Translations under genes and position numbers: made by a program
Assembly: GCF_003255815.1 (NCBI RefSeq)
Contig: NC_037674.1
Coordinates: forward strand, 18,217,246 to 18,281,245
DNA: 64,000 bases
Source of the DNA: Theropithecus gelada
Lineage: Eukaryota; Chordata; Mammalia; Primates; Cercopithecidae
Reading direction: 5' to 3'
The notes under the pieces: model-generated
What the model was told of the DNA's origin: nothing
The model's database searches: none
Seen by the model: the letters and a program-made list of their open reading frames with translations, nothing else
In this document: in pieces, positions 31,955 through 48,730 of the stretch
Numbering within the stretch: the first letter of the stretch is position 1
Layout of the letters: each line of letters opens with the position of its first letter

Positions 31955-32221
31955 GGCCAGGTGCAGTGGCTCATGCCTGTAATTCTAGCACTTTGGGGGT
32001 TTGGGATTAACCTGGCCAACATGGGGAAACCCCATCTCTAATAAAAATTTAAAAATTAGCTGGGTATGGTGGCGTGTGCCTATAATCCTAGCTACTTGGG
32101 AGGTTGAGGCAGGAGAATCTCTGGAACCCAGGAGCTAGGGGTTGCAGGGAGCCAAGATCGCACCACTGCACTCCAGACTGGGTGACAGAGTGAGACTCCA
32201 TCTCAAAAAACTAAATAAAAA
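31955..32221 (+). mobile_element. Alu with internal deletion
   Basis: About 30 bases after CACTTTGGGGGTTTGGG are missing from the left arm. Confidence 0.92.
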
Positions 32222-32579
32222 TGCAATAATTGAAAGACATCAAATATGTTAAATCCATGAATTTATGGATTTATTATATAGTTATATATGATATGTTTAT
32301 ATTGGGGAACCAATTCATTATCCTAAAAACTGATAAAATAATCAAGTAGTAGTCCTGCCTTTCCTATATAAAATATACTTAAGGATAACCTAATACTGAA
32401 TGCAGTGCTTTTTACGAATAATTCTAGTTAACAAAAAAAGAATAAAATGATAGAACACTGTATTTGCAACTCCCATTAAAATAATGGATGATGATTACAA
32501 ATGGGTTGATAAAACCATCAGGAAAAAACCACTGGTAATTTTAAAATGGATGGATTAGACTGACAACCCATTGACTAAT

Positions 32580-33275
32580 CTTAACCTCACTAAAAGAGAG
32601 ACAACCAGACACTACCTCCTAATGTGATTCAAGAGGAAGCATACAACCCACCTCTGAAGTATCCTTGCAAAGTAAATCTGGAATCTTATATAATCATCAA
32701 TTTATAGAAAATACAGGGGACAGAAATACATATTAAAGACAACCACAGGGAAACAACCAGCAAAATCCAGAATATGGTAATGTGCGCATGTCACATTCCT
32801 CCATTTTTATCAACATCAATAAACACAATGAAAAGAAAATTGCAAGAAAATAAAAGACAGAGGGAGAACCAATAGATTGAAAGAGGCTTAAGAGACAGGC
32901 AATGTGTGAACCCTATTTGGAACCCAATTCAAATAAACCAAATGAAAAAAAAAATTGTTTTTATTAAAGAGATGGACAATCAAGGAAATCTGAAGATTGG
33001 TTTGATATTTGTGCTATTATTAAGGAATTATTATTGGGTATTTTGGTTACTTTAAGAGAAAAAAAGAGTTCTGGTCTTCTAGAAATGTATATGTAGATAA
33101 AATATGCCTTGGATTTGCTATAATTTTGGGAGGGATAGGAGAAAGAGAAAATACTTGAAACAAGATTAGCCATATACTGATAGTTGTGGGTAATGAGTAG
33201 ATGGGTATAAATTATACTATTCTCTCTACTTTGTGTATGTTTAATTTTTCCCATAATAAAGTTTTTAAAAGGTTG
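32580..33275 (+). mobile_element. Old L1-like 3' UTR
   Basis: CACTAAAAGAGAGACAACCAG, GATTCAAGAGGAAGCA and CTCTGAAGTATCCTTGC resemble an old L1M 3' UTR; it ends in TTTTTCCCATAATAAAG. Confidence 0.45.
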
Positions 33276-34164
33276 TAGGTGTTAGGCAATCTAGATCTAC
33301 AGTTGTACTGGTTACAGAACTCGAAAAAATGTTTTGCACCTCCATAGTTGATGTACTTATCACAATATATCACTCTTAGGCTATACTAAAGATGCTCATA
33401 TAAAGCTTCAATGGTGACAAAATTCTAGGTGAGACCTGGCCAAGGTCCTGCAAGGGGAATTGAGAAAAAAATGTGTACAACTGCTTGAACTCTGTAAGAT
33501 TTTAAAAACCATTTTAACGTCAAATAGTTAGAATTTCTACAACAGAGATAGGGTTGTTCCTTAAAAATTTTTAAGGCAGATATTATGTAATTGAATCAGC
33601 AGGAGGAAAAGAACAAGTTTATCTTAAGAATAATGAATTTATGGTTTTTAGAATAAATTAGGACTCTCTGTGGGAAGCTGAATACATGGAGGAGACCCAG
33701 TAGTGATCTTCCATATGTCAAATAAGAGAAAATACGCTCTAGCGGTTATACCAGCTTTAGCCTAATCCCAAATCAAGTCAACCACAAACTGTACAGATGG
33801 GAGTTTAAATGGGTTAACTTTTTTGTTACAGGAAAAAAATATAGCATGCAATTCAAATGGAAAAGTTCTTAGACAAATCCATAGGAACTTGCCAAAGGCC
33901 ACAAAGGTTATCTTTGTCTAATATACACCAGTCTCTTGGGTTTCCCAGTACCAGGAGCCTTCCCATTTACAGAAAGTCAGATTTAGGTAAGTGTAAGAAT
34001 TAAAATGAGTATATGCTAAGACTGAGAAAGACTCTGCAGACTAAAGAAAAAAACCTGCCTTCTATAATTCTCCAGTCAGTAGTAACTTGAAACAAAACAG
34101 TTGTCTCTTATTACTGCCTAAAGAATACTGGGTTCAGGCTTCCACCAAGCTTTAATACCCATCA

Positions 34165-34345
34165 AGTAGGCTACTACCAGACAAATCACAAACCTCCTTG
34201 AGACTCAGCTTCTCCATATGCAAAAGAGGGATAAAACTTGTTCTCTCCTCCCCATGGGGGTATAATGAAGATCAAATAAGATGATAAATCCAAATGAAAA
34301 CTATAAAATGTCACACAAAAAGTTATATTATTACTAGCCAAAATG
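34165..34345 (+). mobile_element. MIR relic
   Basis: Degenerate plus-strand MIR: AACCTCCTTGAGACTCAGC, ATATGCAAAAGAGGGATAA, GGGGGTATAATGAAGATCAA. Confidence 0.55.
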
Positions 34346-34387
34346 AGAGAAAGCAGGATCCAAATTAATGATCTAAAAAGGTTCAGA

Positions 34388-35171
<784 letters not shown>

Positions 35172-35332
35172 TTAAGGTTATATCTACAGAGGTTAATATC
35201 TTTAAATGAAATCTGAAGGATGGCTGAGGGAAACAAGAAAAGCCTCCTGATGAGAAAAGGAAGCATTTAGGCCAGGATCTATGTCTCTAGAATCACTGTT
35301 ATTTAGATAACTTGAAAGAAAATAAAGAAACC

Positions 35333-35739
<407 letters not shown>

Positions 35740-35764
35740 TTAAACTTTGAGGGTGACTACAGTT

Positions 35765-35768
<4 letters not shown>

Positions 35769-35800
<32 letters not shown>
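35769..35800. repeat. (GT)16 microsatellite
   Basis: Thirty-two uninterrupted bases, not attached to an Alu tail. Confidence 0.97.
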
Positions 35801-35807
<7 letters not shown>

Positions 35808-35936
35808 GGCAGAGGTAGTGTCAGAGTAAATAGAAAGGTTTCCCTCTTCTCCCCATTGTAGTCATTATTCCAATATTCCTGTTCTAAATTCTTTCCTCTG
35901 GACCTAACTCCACTACCATCTAAAGAACAGGGAATA

Positions 35937-36240
35937 GGCCAGGGTCAGTGGCTCACGCCCGTAATCCCAACACTGTGGGAAGCCAAGGTGGGCAGATCAC
36001 CTGAGGTCAGGAGTTTGAGACCAGTGTGGCCAACATGATGAAATCCCATCTCTACTAAAAATACAAAAATTAGCCAAGCTTGGTGGAGCACGGCTGTAAT
36101 CCCAGCTACTTGGGAGGCTGAGGCAGAAGAATCGCTTGAACCTGGGAGGGGGAGGTTTCAGTGAGCCAAGATTATGCTACTACACTCCAGCCTGGGTGAC
36201 AGATCAAGACTCCATCTCAAAAGAAAAAAAAGAAAAAAAA
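35937..36240 (+). mobile_element. Alu
   Basis: Full Alu whose AAAAGAAAAAAA tail continues into the TATACACACA run. Confidence 0.94.
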
Positions 36241-36244
36241 AATA

Positions 36245-36276
<32 letters not shown>

Positions 36277-36283
36277 TATATAT
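36241..36283. repeat. (TA)(AC) microsatellite
   Basis: Mixed TATATATA / ACACACAC run at the end of the 35937 Alu tail. Confidence 0.93.
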
Positions 36284-36395
36284 GGAACAGAGTTATGTTA
36301 CTGACGGAAAAAAAAAAGAAAAAGGAATGGCATTTCTCCTCTATCTCAACTACTGTTTAAAGTTTCAAGTACTCAAGATTGGTACTTGCTATGGT

Positions 36396-37180
36396 TTTTC
36401 TTTTCTTTTTCAATATTTATTTCAGGTTCAGGGGTACATGTGCAGGTTTGATACACGGGCAAATTGTGTGTTGCTGGGGTTTGGTGTGAAAACGATTTTG
36501 TCACACAGGTAGTGAGCATAGTATCCAATAGCTAGTTTTTTGACCCTCATCCTCCTTCTTTGCTCCACCCTCAAAGTAGGCCCTGGTGTCTATTGTTCCC
36601 CTCTTTGTGTCCACGTGTACTCAATGTTTAGCTCCCACTTATAAGAACATGCAGTATTCGGTTTTCTATTCCTGCATTAATTGCTTAGGATAATGGCCTC
36701 CAGCTGCATCCATGTTGCTGCAAAGAACATGATTTCATTCATTTTTATGGCTGTGTAGTATTCCATGGTATACATGTACCACATTCTCTTTATCCAGTTC
36801 ACCACTGATATGCACGTAAGGTTAATTCCACTTGTTTGCTATTGTGAATAGTGCTGCGATGAACACGTAAGTGCATGTGTCTTTTTGGTAGAATGATTTT
36901 ATTCCTTTGGGTATATACCCCGTAATTGAATGGTAGTTCTGTTTTAAGTCCTCTGAGAAATCACTAGACAGCTTTCCACAGTAGCTGAACTAATTTGTAT
37001 TCCCACCAGCAGTGTATAAATGTTTCCTTTTCACTGCAATCTCACCAGCATCTGTTATTTTCTGACTTTTTAATAATAGTCATTCTGACTGGTGTGAGCT
37101 GGTATCTTACTGTGGTTTTGATTTGCATTTCTCTAAAAATCAGTGATGTTGAACATTCTTTCATATGTTTTTTGGCCATA
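36396..37180 (-). mobile_element. Primate L1 3' end
   Basis: Reversed L1 ORF2 end and 3' UTR: GGGGTACATGTGCAGGTTTG, CTAGTTTTTTGACCCTCATC, GGCCTCCAGCTGCATCCATG, GTATATACCCCGTAATTG and GTTTTGATTTGCATTTCTCT. 5'-truncated; no open frame of note. Confidence 0.9.
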
Positions 37181-37224
37181 TAGATGTCTTATTTTGAGAC
37201 ATATTTTGGTGTGGAAGTGGGGTA

Positions 37225-37475
37225 GTTATCTTGGAAGTAGGTTTCTGACAAAAAGGATGAGCTAGGACCCCTTCTTCACCTTCCTTGCCCATGTGCATAC
37301 TTACTTGCACTTCCAACTTCTACTATGGAATGATGCAGCAAGAAGGCCCCTGCAAGATGTGGGTCCCTAGATCTAGGATTTTCCAACCTCCAGAATGGTA
37401 AGAAATAAACCTCTGTTCTTTATGCATTACTCAGTCTTGGGTATTCTGCAGCAGCACAAAACAGACTAAGACAAT
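37225..37475 (+). mobile_element. MaLR LTR 3' part
   Basis: Ends like an MST/MLT1 LTR: AGAAATAAACCTCTGTTC, GGGTATTCTGCAGCAG and AAACAGACTAAGACA. Confidence 0.7.
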
Positions 37476-37781
37476 ACTTTAGAATACAAATGGAAAACTG
37501 GAATCCCTAAGGTAATGAACAGTAGAAGGGGCAAGATTCACATTATATCCCCTCATCCACCCAGGGATCGAAAACTGCAAAGATTGACAATCCGTAAAGA
37601 TACAGGTCAACTCAAATAGCGGACAAAGACAATTATTTCATTTTTGGAAAATGTGTATCGTCTGTTTAAAGAAAGTTCCATCTGCACAGTATAAAACATT
37701 CTCACATGGTACTAAGAATATTGTTACTTTTTATTCACATTTACTGTAATTGTATACTTTGATCAGAACGGAAGGATTTCA

Positions 37782-38036
<255 letters not shown>

Positions 38037-38484
38037 CTACCTCCTCTCCTCCCAGGCACTGTACTATTCCTTTATGTGGTCAAATAAATGATTATTTGAA
38101 TGAATAAATAAGCAAATTAATATATGAATGAGGAAACAAATGTATGATTATTTAGGGAGAAAAAGATTAAGTGGTCAATTCAGATCAACCTGCCCAGATA
38201 CGATATATATGAAGCCACTGAAGAACAATAAAAAAGAACTATGTTAGAAATAGAAACCTGAATTTTAGGTATGTTACGGTACTCACTGCTATGACTTCTG
38301 CAAGACCCACAATCTTTGGGGGCCTCACTGATGCGGATTCGCCCAGGGATTTTCAACCTGAGTTCCATCTGAGAAACCCAGAACAGTGCTGGCTGGGACA
38401 TAGAGGGGAGCAGGGGTACAGCAGAAATCTGATTAAAGAAAAGCATGCAAAGACCCCCCAAAAGAATTGAGCCACATGTATAGG

Positions 38485-38946
<462 letters not shown>

Positions 38947-38984
38947 AAGATACAGAATATGAGCTTTTCAAAAGTTGGTTGTTA

Positions 38985-39281
38985 TTTTTTGTTTTTTTGA
39001 GACAGGGTCTCACTTTGTTGCCCAGGCTGAAGTGCAGTGGCATGATCTTGGCTCACTGCAACCTCTGCCTCCTGGAAGGCTCAACTGATCCTCCCACCTC
39101 AGCCTCCCGAATAGCTGGGACTAGAGGTGTGTGCCACCACAACTGGCTGATTTTTGTATTTTTTGTAGAGATGGGGTTTTACCATGTTGCCCAGGCTGGT
39201 CTCAAACTCCAGGGCTCAAGCAATCTGCCCGCCTCGGCCTCCCAAAGTGCTGAGACTACAGGCATAAGCCACTGCACCCAG
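38985..39281 (-). mobile_element. Alu (J/S-like)
   Basis: Full minus-strand Alu flanked by TTTCAAAAGTT / CTCAAAAGTT; a 3-base gain in CCTGGAAGGCTCAAC. Confidence 0.93.
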
Positions 39282-39626
39282 CCTCAAAAGTTCTTTAAAT
39301 GATCCTAAACCAGGTAGGACATGGAGAGATATTTGAAAACTACTGCAGGGTAATGAGAAGTATCAAAAAGATTTTAAGATAAAGAATAACATACTAAAAC
39401 ACTGTGGCGGCAATGAGGGTAGACTACAAAGGGGTCAATTCTAGTGGAGAAGGTCACTCTGGGGGATAGTTACAATATCCAGGAGAAAGAATAAGGGGAT
39501 TAGAGACAGATAAAATAAGATAAATCTGACCGATATTAAAGATGTAATTTTTTACTAGAATTGGCAAAATTAAATGAAAAGTTGTACCAAAATAAGAGAA
39601 TACAGTAGGTTGTATAGATTTTAAGT

Positions 39627-39794
39627 GATATTAAAATGTTGAATTTTAGGACAATCAAGTGAATTCAGTGGACATTGTAAGTTCAGGACTGGTGCTGAGA
39701 TCAAAAGGCAGATATTAAAATGTTGAATTTTAGGACAATCAAGTGAATTCAGTAGACATTGTAAGTTCAGGCCTGATGCTGAGACCAAAAGGCA
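39627..39794. repeat. 84-bp tandem duplication
   Basis: Two adjacent copies, 39627-39710 and 39711-39794, both starting GATATTAAAATGTTGAATTT and ending AAAAGGCA. They differ at four positions by my reading. It is not part of a repeat family I recognise. Confidence 0.95.
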
Positions 39795-39917
39795 GAGCTC
39801 CAGATGTACACTGAGGAACCATTAATTCACGGACAATAGATGGAAGATTGACAAGTGAAAGAATATAAGAGGAAAAGAAACTTCAGCACATAATTTGGAA
39901 AATGCAACATTAATTAC

Positions 39918-40044
39918 TATTATTATTTTTAAAACAGGGTCTCACTATCTTGCCCAGGCTAATCTCAAACTCTGGGCTCAAGCAATCCTCCCATCTCAGC
40001 CTCCCAAAATGCTGGGATTACAGGCGAGAGCCACCATGCCCACC
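39918..40044 (-). mobile_element. Alu monomer (FLAM-like)
   Basis: Minus-strand ~125-base copy flanked by GAAAATGCAACATT / GAAAATGCAATATT. Confidence 0.88.
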
Positions 40045-40453
40045 CTAGAAAATGCAATATTCAAAGCATGAGCAAAAATAAGAGTCCCTCAAGGAAACAG
40101 AGGAATAGCCTGAAAGATAGAAGGACACTGAGAGAGGGGTATCACAGAAACCGAGGGAGAACACTTCATGAGGGCAGAAGTGGACATTGACAAGTATATA
40201 GAAAGGCTGAGAAGTACTAATATAAACAGGAAGTAATTAGTGAGTCAAGGGGCAGAAGTCAGTTTATAACGGGTTAAAGAGTAAACAGAATATGAAATAT
40301 GAGGGCAGACAGTCTTTGAAGGAGCTTGCTTGAAAGTAAGGAAGAGTAACAGGCCAAAGCTTGAAGACGAAGATTTGGTAGACTGATGAAACACTCAAAG
40401 AAAATTTGCCTCCTAACTGGCTTAAAATATAAATACAATTAAGACTCAGCAAA

Positions 40454-40580
40454 GTCAGGTGCAATGACTTCACCTATAATCCCAGCTACTTGGGAAGCTA
40501 AGGTGGGAGGATTGCACGAGGCCAGGAGTTTGAGACCAGCCTGGGCAACATAGCAAGACCCCTTCCCTTTAAAAAAAACA
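40454..40580 (+). mobile_element. Alu monomer (FLAM-like)
   Basis: Left-arm-like copy; skips from CACCTATAATCCCAGC straight to TACTTGGGAAGC. Confidence 0.8.
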
Positions 40581-41057
40581 AACTCATTTTTTTGCATCTG
40601 TGTTATCAATCAGTACAAGATTGCTCTCTCATTCTCTGTTTTTGTTTAAAAAGGGGGTTATAAGCTAGCAAGAATGGGTGCAATGGAGAACACAATAATT
40701 CACAATGTACACAGTACATGTTGATCACTTAACACATATTTTACATATATTTGCAAAACAGTGCTTCTATTACATTGTAGTAAGAATGAAAGGATCAAAT
40801 GATCATTAGCAACTTACTCTTGTCCTCAGCTTCAAAGAAACAATAAAAAATAAGTTAAATAGTGTTTTCCTTGCATTATCCATTCCTTAAGACTCTACTT
40901 TTCTGTCATGTACAGGGACCATATCTATCTTGTTCTGGTACTAAAAACACTTTTGCAAAAACTGTAACAGTGAGAGACATCCAACATAGCTGATTCTATC
41001 CTGCTTCTAAACTCACAAGCTAACTGCCTTTGCTCATCCCTACACACAGACCAAGCT

Positions 41058-42006
41058 GACTATGGGAGGAATTTAGTTTGCAGTTTAACTTAAAGCAAGG
41101 ATGATAATGGCCCCTTCTCAAAACGAACCCACTCTTTCTTTGGGGACAGACACTGCTTTTATAAAACTAATGAAAGGCCAAAAACAGAATTATGGTAGGG
41201 GCCTGAATTCTGTTAAGGTTTAGGCATAGTTAAATAACAACTAGTCATTGTTTCCTAACTTACCTTTTTATAATTGCCTACTACTCAGGAGTCACTAGCT
41301 GGTGGTGATAAGATTTGTAACTTCTGGCTGGGTGCAGTGGCTCACACCTGCAATCCCAGCACTTTGGGAGGCTGAGGCAGGCAGATCATGAGTTCAGGAG
41401 TTTCAGACCAGGCTGGCCAATATGGTGAAACCCTGTTTCTACTAAAAATACAAAAATTATCCGGGCATGGTAGCATGTGCCTGTAGTCCCAGCTACTCAA
41501 GAGGCTGAGGGGAGAAGAATCGCTTGAACCCAGGAAGAGGAGGCTGCAGTGAGCCAAGATCGCGCCACTGCACTCCAGCCTGGACGACAGAGAGAGACTC
41601 AGTCTCAAAAAGAAAAAAGATTTGTAACTTCCCAATTGCCCCTACTGATAACATTGCTATTGTGAAACCTAAGACTGGTGTTTGAGATATTTTTCAGTGG
41701 ACCAACTGACACCACCCAGGTGTCCCCGACCCAGGAAACGACTGAACACATGAAGATAATTTCAATACCCCTGTGATTTCATCCCCAACTCAACCAATCA
41801 GCAGTGCCCATTCCCTAGCCCCCCTCCCCACCAAACTATCCTTAAAAACCCTAGTTGTCAAATTCTCAGGGAGGCAGATTTGAGAAATATCACACACCAT
41901 CCTTACTGAGCCACACTGCAATTGTTAAACTCTCTGCTGCAACACCAGTCTCAGTATATTGGCTTTTTCTGTGCAGCAGGCAAAAAGAACCTGCTAGGCT
42001 GTAACA
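41058..42006 (+). mobile_element. LTR-like element split by an Alu
   Basis: Region ending CTGTGCAGCAGGCAAAAAG...TAGGCTGTAACA and holding AACCAATCAGCAGTG (CCAAT-like) and TTAAAAACCCTAG looks like an ERV LTR. I could not place the family or find clear target duplications. Confidence 0.5.
41326..41618 (+). mobile_element. Alu
   Basis: Full Alu flanked by AAGATTTGTAACTT, inserted in the LTR-like element around it. Confidence 0.95.
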
Positions 42007-42059
42007 GTACCTGGCACAATACCCAGCAAAGAGTGATTTAAATGCTCAATGAATATGTG

Positions 42060-43347
<1,288 letters not shown>

Positions 43348-43398
43348 TATGTGTAAATAAGTGAATAGAATAATGGCTAACAAAATATGCATAATATG

Positions 43399-43698
43399 GG
43401 CCAGGAGTGGTGGCTTATGCCTGTAATTCCGACACTTTGGAAGGCTGAAGTGGGAGGATTGCTTGAGCCCAGGAGTTACTAGCCTGGACAACATGGCAAG
43501 GCTCCGTCTCTACAAAAAATACAAAAATTAGTCAGGTGTGGGGGCACATGCCTGTAGTTTCAGCTACTCAGGAATTTGCAGTGAAAGGCTCAGTTGAGCC
43601 TGGGAGGACAAGGCTGCAGTGAGCTGTGATTATGCCACTGACTCCAGCCCAGGTGACAGAGTGAGACCCTGTCTCTAAATAAATAAATAAATAAATAA
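43399..43698 (+). mobile_element. Alu with (AAAT)n tail
   Basis: Right arm is altered (CAGGAATTTGCAGTGAAAGG). Tail 43677-43698 is AAAT repeats; CATAATATG lies on both sides. Confidence 0.92.
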
Positions 43699-43739
43699 GC
43701 ATAATATGCACACATAATATGCAAGTATTTTATGCCAGG

Positions 43740-43915
43740 TTCTATATCAAGCATGTTACATGCATTTAATCCTGCCAATAATGCAAGTATTATTATATTC
43801 TCCATTTTTCAAATATAGAAATAGAGGCTTAGGGAGGTTACTTTGTCCAAAATTACAACCAAAACATGAAGCAGTTTAATGCCAGAGCCTTTGCTCTTAA
43901 CCATTATGCCCAGAA
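43740..43915 (-). mobile_element. MIR relic
   Basis: Antisense MIR: CATTTTTCAAATATAG, AGAGGCTTAGGGAGGTTACT and GCCAGAGCCTTTGCTCTTAAC. Confidence 0.75.
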
Positions 43916-43974
43916 ACGACAGAAACAGATTTTAAAATCAAGTAACACCTTGTCAATAAGTAATAAAACAGGGA

Positions 43975-44390
43975 AAGAAAGACTGACAGAACAGAAACAG
44001 GACAATCTACTATATGCCAAGTACTAAACTAGGCACTAGAAATACAAGATAAATTAAGATCCATGCCCTCAAAGAGTTCACAGCCAAGATATGTAAACAA
44101 AAAAAATGTAATGCAGTATGAGTTCTATAATATTATAGATAAACTGCTACGGATATAAAGAAGATTCAAAAATTTGGCTTATGAGGCTTCACATGAGCAT
44201 TAAATCACTAGATTTTACACATTTATGAGAAGAGTATTCTAAAAGAAGGTCACCCACAAAGTCATAAAGGATCTAAGCACATGTGATAGATAATTGAGTT
44301 GACAGGCTAGAGGACTTGATACGAGTTAAGGGAGGCTGAGGTGGGAAGTATGATCAGACAAGAAAAGTAAGCTAGAACCTTATATGCCAC
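43975..44390 (-). mobile_element. L2 relic
   Basis: Reversed L2 3' end: CTACTATATGCCAAGTACTA, TAGGCACTAGAAATAC, CATGCCCTCAAAGAGTTCAC. Confidence 0.55.
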
Positions 44391-44496
44391 TGTGGTATAC
44401 AGTAGTCCCTTGGTATCCATGGGGGACTGGTTCCAAGACCTCCCTTGGATACCAAAATCCACCAATACTCAAGTCTCTGATATAAAATGGGGTACC

Positions 44497-44810
<314 letters not shown>

Positions 44811-44847
44811 CTATTTTCCATGTAACCTATGCACATCCTCCCATATA

Positions 44848-45172
44848 CAGTCAGGCTTTGCTTAACAAGAGGGATATGTTCTCAGAAATGCATCCTTAGG
44901 TGATTTAGTCACTGTGTGAACATCATAGGGTGTGCTCACAAAAACCTAGATGGAATAGCCTATTACATGCCTAGGCTATATGGTATAGCCTATTGCTCCT
45001 AGACTACAAACCTGTATGGCATGTTATTGTACTGCATACTATAGACAGTTATAACACAATGCTAATTATTTATGTACCTAAATGTGGAAAAGGTACACTA
45101 AAAACATAGCATTATAATCTTATGGGACCACTGTCTATCACTGAACAAAATGCTGTTGTGTGATGCATGACT
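44848..45172 (+). mobile_element. MER2 DNA transposon relic
   Basis: Starts CAGTCAGGCTTTGCTTAAC and ends TGATGCATGACT, flanked by TA. Contains the doubled CCTAGGCTATATGGTATAGC core. Confidence 0.85.
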
Positions 45173-45321
45173 ATATTTTAAATAATCTCTAGATTACCTA
45201 TGATACCTAATACAATGTAAATGCCATGTAAATAGTTGCCATACTGATTGTTTAGGAAATAATAACAGGGAAAAAAAAGTCTATACATCTTTAGTACAGA
45301 TGCAATATTTTTTTCCTAATA

Positions 45322-45322
45322 T

Positions 45323-45361
<39 letters not shown>

Positions 45362-45655
45362 TTTTATTCATTTTTGAGACAGACTGCTCTGTCACCCAGG
45401 CTGGAGTGCAGTGGAGCGATCTCATCTCACTGCAACTCTGCCTCCAGGGTTCAAGCACTTCTCATACCTCAGTCTCCCAAGAAGCTGGGATTACAGGCGT
45501 GCACCACCATGCCCAGCTAATTTTTGTATTTTTAGTAGACACAGGCTGATAGCCAGGCTGATCTCGAACTCCTGACCTCAAATAATCCCCCCACCTCAGC
45601 CTCCCAAAGTGCTGAGATTACAGGTAGGAGCCACCATGCCCAGCCTTTTTCCTAA
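45322..45655 (-). mobile_element. Alu with (TTTA)n tail
   Basis: Minus-strand Alu whose tail is about 12 TTTA units (45322-45370). Flanks TTTTTCCTAATATTT are seen on both sides. The linker has a 10-base loss (TAGTAGACACAGGCTG). Confidence 0.93.
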
Positions 45656-45744
45656 TATTTTCAATCTGTGGTTGGTTGCATCCACAGATGTGGAATGCAT
45701 GGAAGTGGAACCCACTGACAGGAACAGCCAACTATAATATGAAA

Positions 45745-46256
45745 TATATTTAGTCTCTGCCCCTGATACTTGTCACCTGGTTTCTAAAACTTGTGGAATT
45801 TTCTGATAGAAATCTCTTTGTTATTTATGACTCTTTTGATAACACCTGAGTTTATGTTAATCCAGTAACTTGGGGGAAGCCCTATATAATCAGGACGGGG
45901 CCAGTCACCAGAAAGACAAAGTGCTTAGAAGAGAGGACTGAACTTTCAGCCTCACCCACCAACCTCCAGGAAAGGTGAGTGGGAGGGCTGAAGATTAAGC
46001 TCTATAAAGAGTCTTGAACAATGAGATGTGTGAGCTTCTGGTTTGCTGAATAAATGGAAGTGCTGGGGGAGTGGCCTACCCAGAGAGGAGACAGAAGCTC
46101 CCCACTCCCCCACACCTCACCCTTATCCATCTCTTCATCCAGCTGTTCATCTGTATCCTTTGCAATGTCCTTAATAAACCAGTAAACATGTTTCCCTGAG
46201 TTCTGTGAGCCATCCTAGCCCAAGGAGAGGGGAATCAAGGGAGCCCCATTTGCAGC
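45745..46256 (+). mobile_element. Probable ERVL-type LTR
   Basis: AATGTCCTTAATAAACCAG, GTTTCCCTGAGTTCTGTGAGC and GGAATCAAGGGAGCCCC near the end resemble an LTR16/LTR33-group LTR. Low certainty on name and start. Confidence 0.45.
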
Positions 46257-46310
46257 CAGTCACCTCAACCTCAGCTCACCACAACCTCCACCTCCCGGGT
46301 TCAAGTATAG
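46257..46310 (-). mobile_element. Alu fragment
   Basis: About 50 bases, CAACCTCAGCTCACCACAACC and CACCTCCCGGGTTCAAG, with neither end present. Confidence 0.65.
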
Positions 46311-47039
46311 TTCAAGCCATTCTAGTGGTGTGCAGTGATATCTCACTGTGCATTCTCCTAATGTTTAGTTATGCTAAACATCTTTTCAGCAACTGATTTA
46401 ACACTGTATATCTTCTTTGAAGTACCTGTAAAAGCTTACTAAATATTTTTAATTGTTTGTTTTCTCACTGTTGAGTTTTCAGAGTGCTTTATATATTCTG
46501 AAAAATCCTTTGCAGGTGATTTGCAAATATTTTTCTTCCACTCTGTAACTTGTCTTTTCATTCTTTTCATAACGTCTTTTGCAAGCAAAGTTTTTAATTT
46601 AATGAAATCCAAATTATCAATTTTTTTATTTTATGAATCATGCTTTTGTCATCATTTGACAAGCTTCTTGCCTAAACTTAAGTTACAAAGATCTTCTCCA
46701 TGTTTTCTTCTAAAAGTTATACAGCCTTCTATCTCACATTTCGATGTGCGGTATATATCCAGTAAATTTTTGTATAATGTGTGTAGTTTCGGTGGAGGTT
46801 CATTACTTTTGTAAAAGGATGCCTGATAGCTCCAGCACCAAGACCATTCGTTTTCCACTGAATCACCTTTGCGACTTTGTAGATTATTACTGGCCTTCTT
46901 TGTATGGGTCAGCCTATGTCCAAAATCTCTTAACTCCACTTGATCTATATGTCTATCCCTTTGCCAATACCACAGTCTTCATTAACCTAGTTCTGTACTA
47001 AGTTTTAAAACCATATAGTTTGTTTCTTTGCTTATATTT

Positions 47040-47233
47040 CATATTTTTAGACAGGATCTCACTTTGTCACCTAGGCCGGAATATGGTGGCACAATCATAG
47101 TGCACTCAAATTCCTGGGCTCTGGCAATCCTCCTATATCAGCCTCCCAAGCAGCAGGGGACTACAGGCATGTACCACCATGTTGAGTCAATTTTTTTTTT
47201 TCTTAGTTTGTAGAGATGGAGGTCTCACTATGT
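47040..47233 (-). mobile_element. Alu fragment
   Basis: Old minus-strand piece with right arm and linker, ending GGTCTCACTATGT. Confidence 0.85.
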
Positions 47234-47610
47234 ATTTTTTAACTGACAGAAATTACACATTTTTATTGTATAAACATGTTTTGAAGACACGTATACACGA
47301 TGGAATGGCTCAAACTAATAACATGCCTCACAAACACATTTTTAATAAGAATACTTAAAAATCTATTATCTACATGATTTGATTTTTTTTCCCCAACATT
47401 ATTCTTCTTTTTCAACATTGTTTTGGCTACTCTAGAGCCTTTGCTTTTCTATATTAACTTTAGAATCAGCTTCTCTATAACTACAAAAAGTACTGCTGGG
47501 ATTTTTATTATTATTTCATTAAATCTATAGATCAATTTGGGGAGAATCAATATCTTCCAATTAATGAACCTTCCAATTAATGAATATGGTATGCCTCTCC
47601 ATTTATTTAA

Positions 47611-48042
<432 letters not shown>

Positions 48043-48389
48043 TAAAACTCAGTTCTCAATTGTTCATTGCTAGTACACAGAAATATGGTTGCTTTTTGTG
48101 GCCTGATCTTATATCGCTTACTAAACTCACTTATTCTAGGAAGTTTTTACAATTCTTGGGATTTTCTTTATAGACAATCATGTCATCCACAAACAGGAAC
48201 AATTTTATTTCCTCCTTTTCAGTCTGTATGTCATTATTTATTTATATATCTTTGCTGCACCAAACTCAAGTCTCATTCTGGATTGCTGATGACACAAATG
48301 TTAGATATTTTGATATTATCTCATAGGTCACTGAGGCTCTGTTTATTTTTTTACATGGTTTTCCCTGGTTGTTCAGATTAGATCATTTC

Positions 48390-48730
48390 TATTGATCTGT
48401 TTTCAAGTTCACTGAATCTTTCACCTATCATGTCCATTCTGCTATTGAGCCCATTCAGTGAGTTTTTTATGTCTGTTATTGTACATCTTGGGTCTAAATG
48501 TTCTATTTAGTTGTTCTTTACGTCTTCTATTCCCTTGCTAAGATTGTCTATCTTCCTGCTCATTCTTGGAGCAAAGTCATAATAGCTGATTTAAAGTCTT
48601 TTAAATGTAATTTTAACATCTGTATGATCCCGGCACTGGCATCTACCTTTTTCTATATGAGTTGAGATTTGTCTGATTCTTTCTAAGCTGAGTGATTCCA
48701 GGTTGTATTCTGGACATTTTGAACATTATG
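48390..48730. repeat. Unclassified old interspersed repeat
   Basis: GAATCTTTCACC, CCATTCTGCTATTGAGCCCA and TATTCTGGACATTTTGAACA have the feel of a known dispersed repeat, but I cannot name it. Confidence 0.3.
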
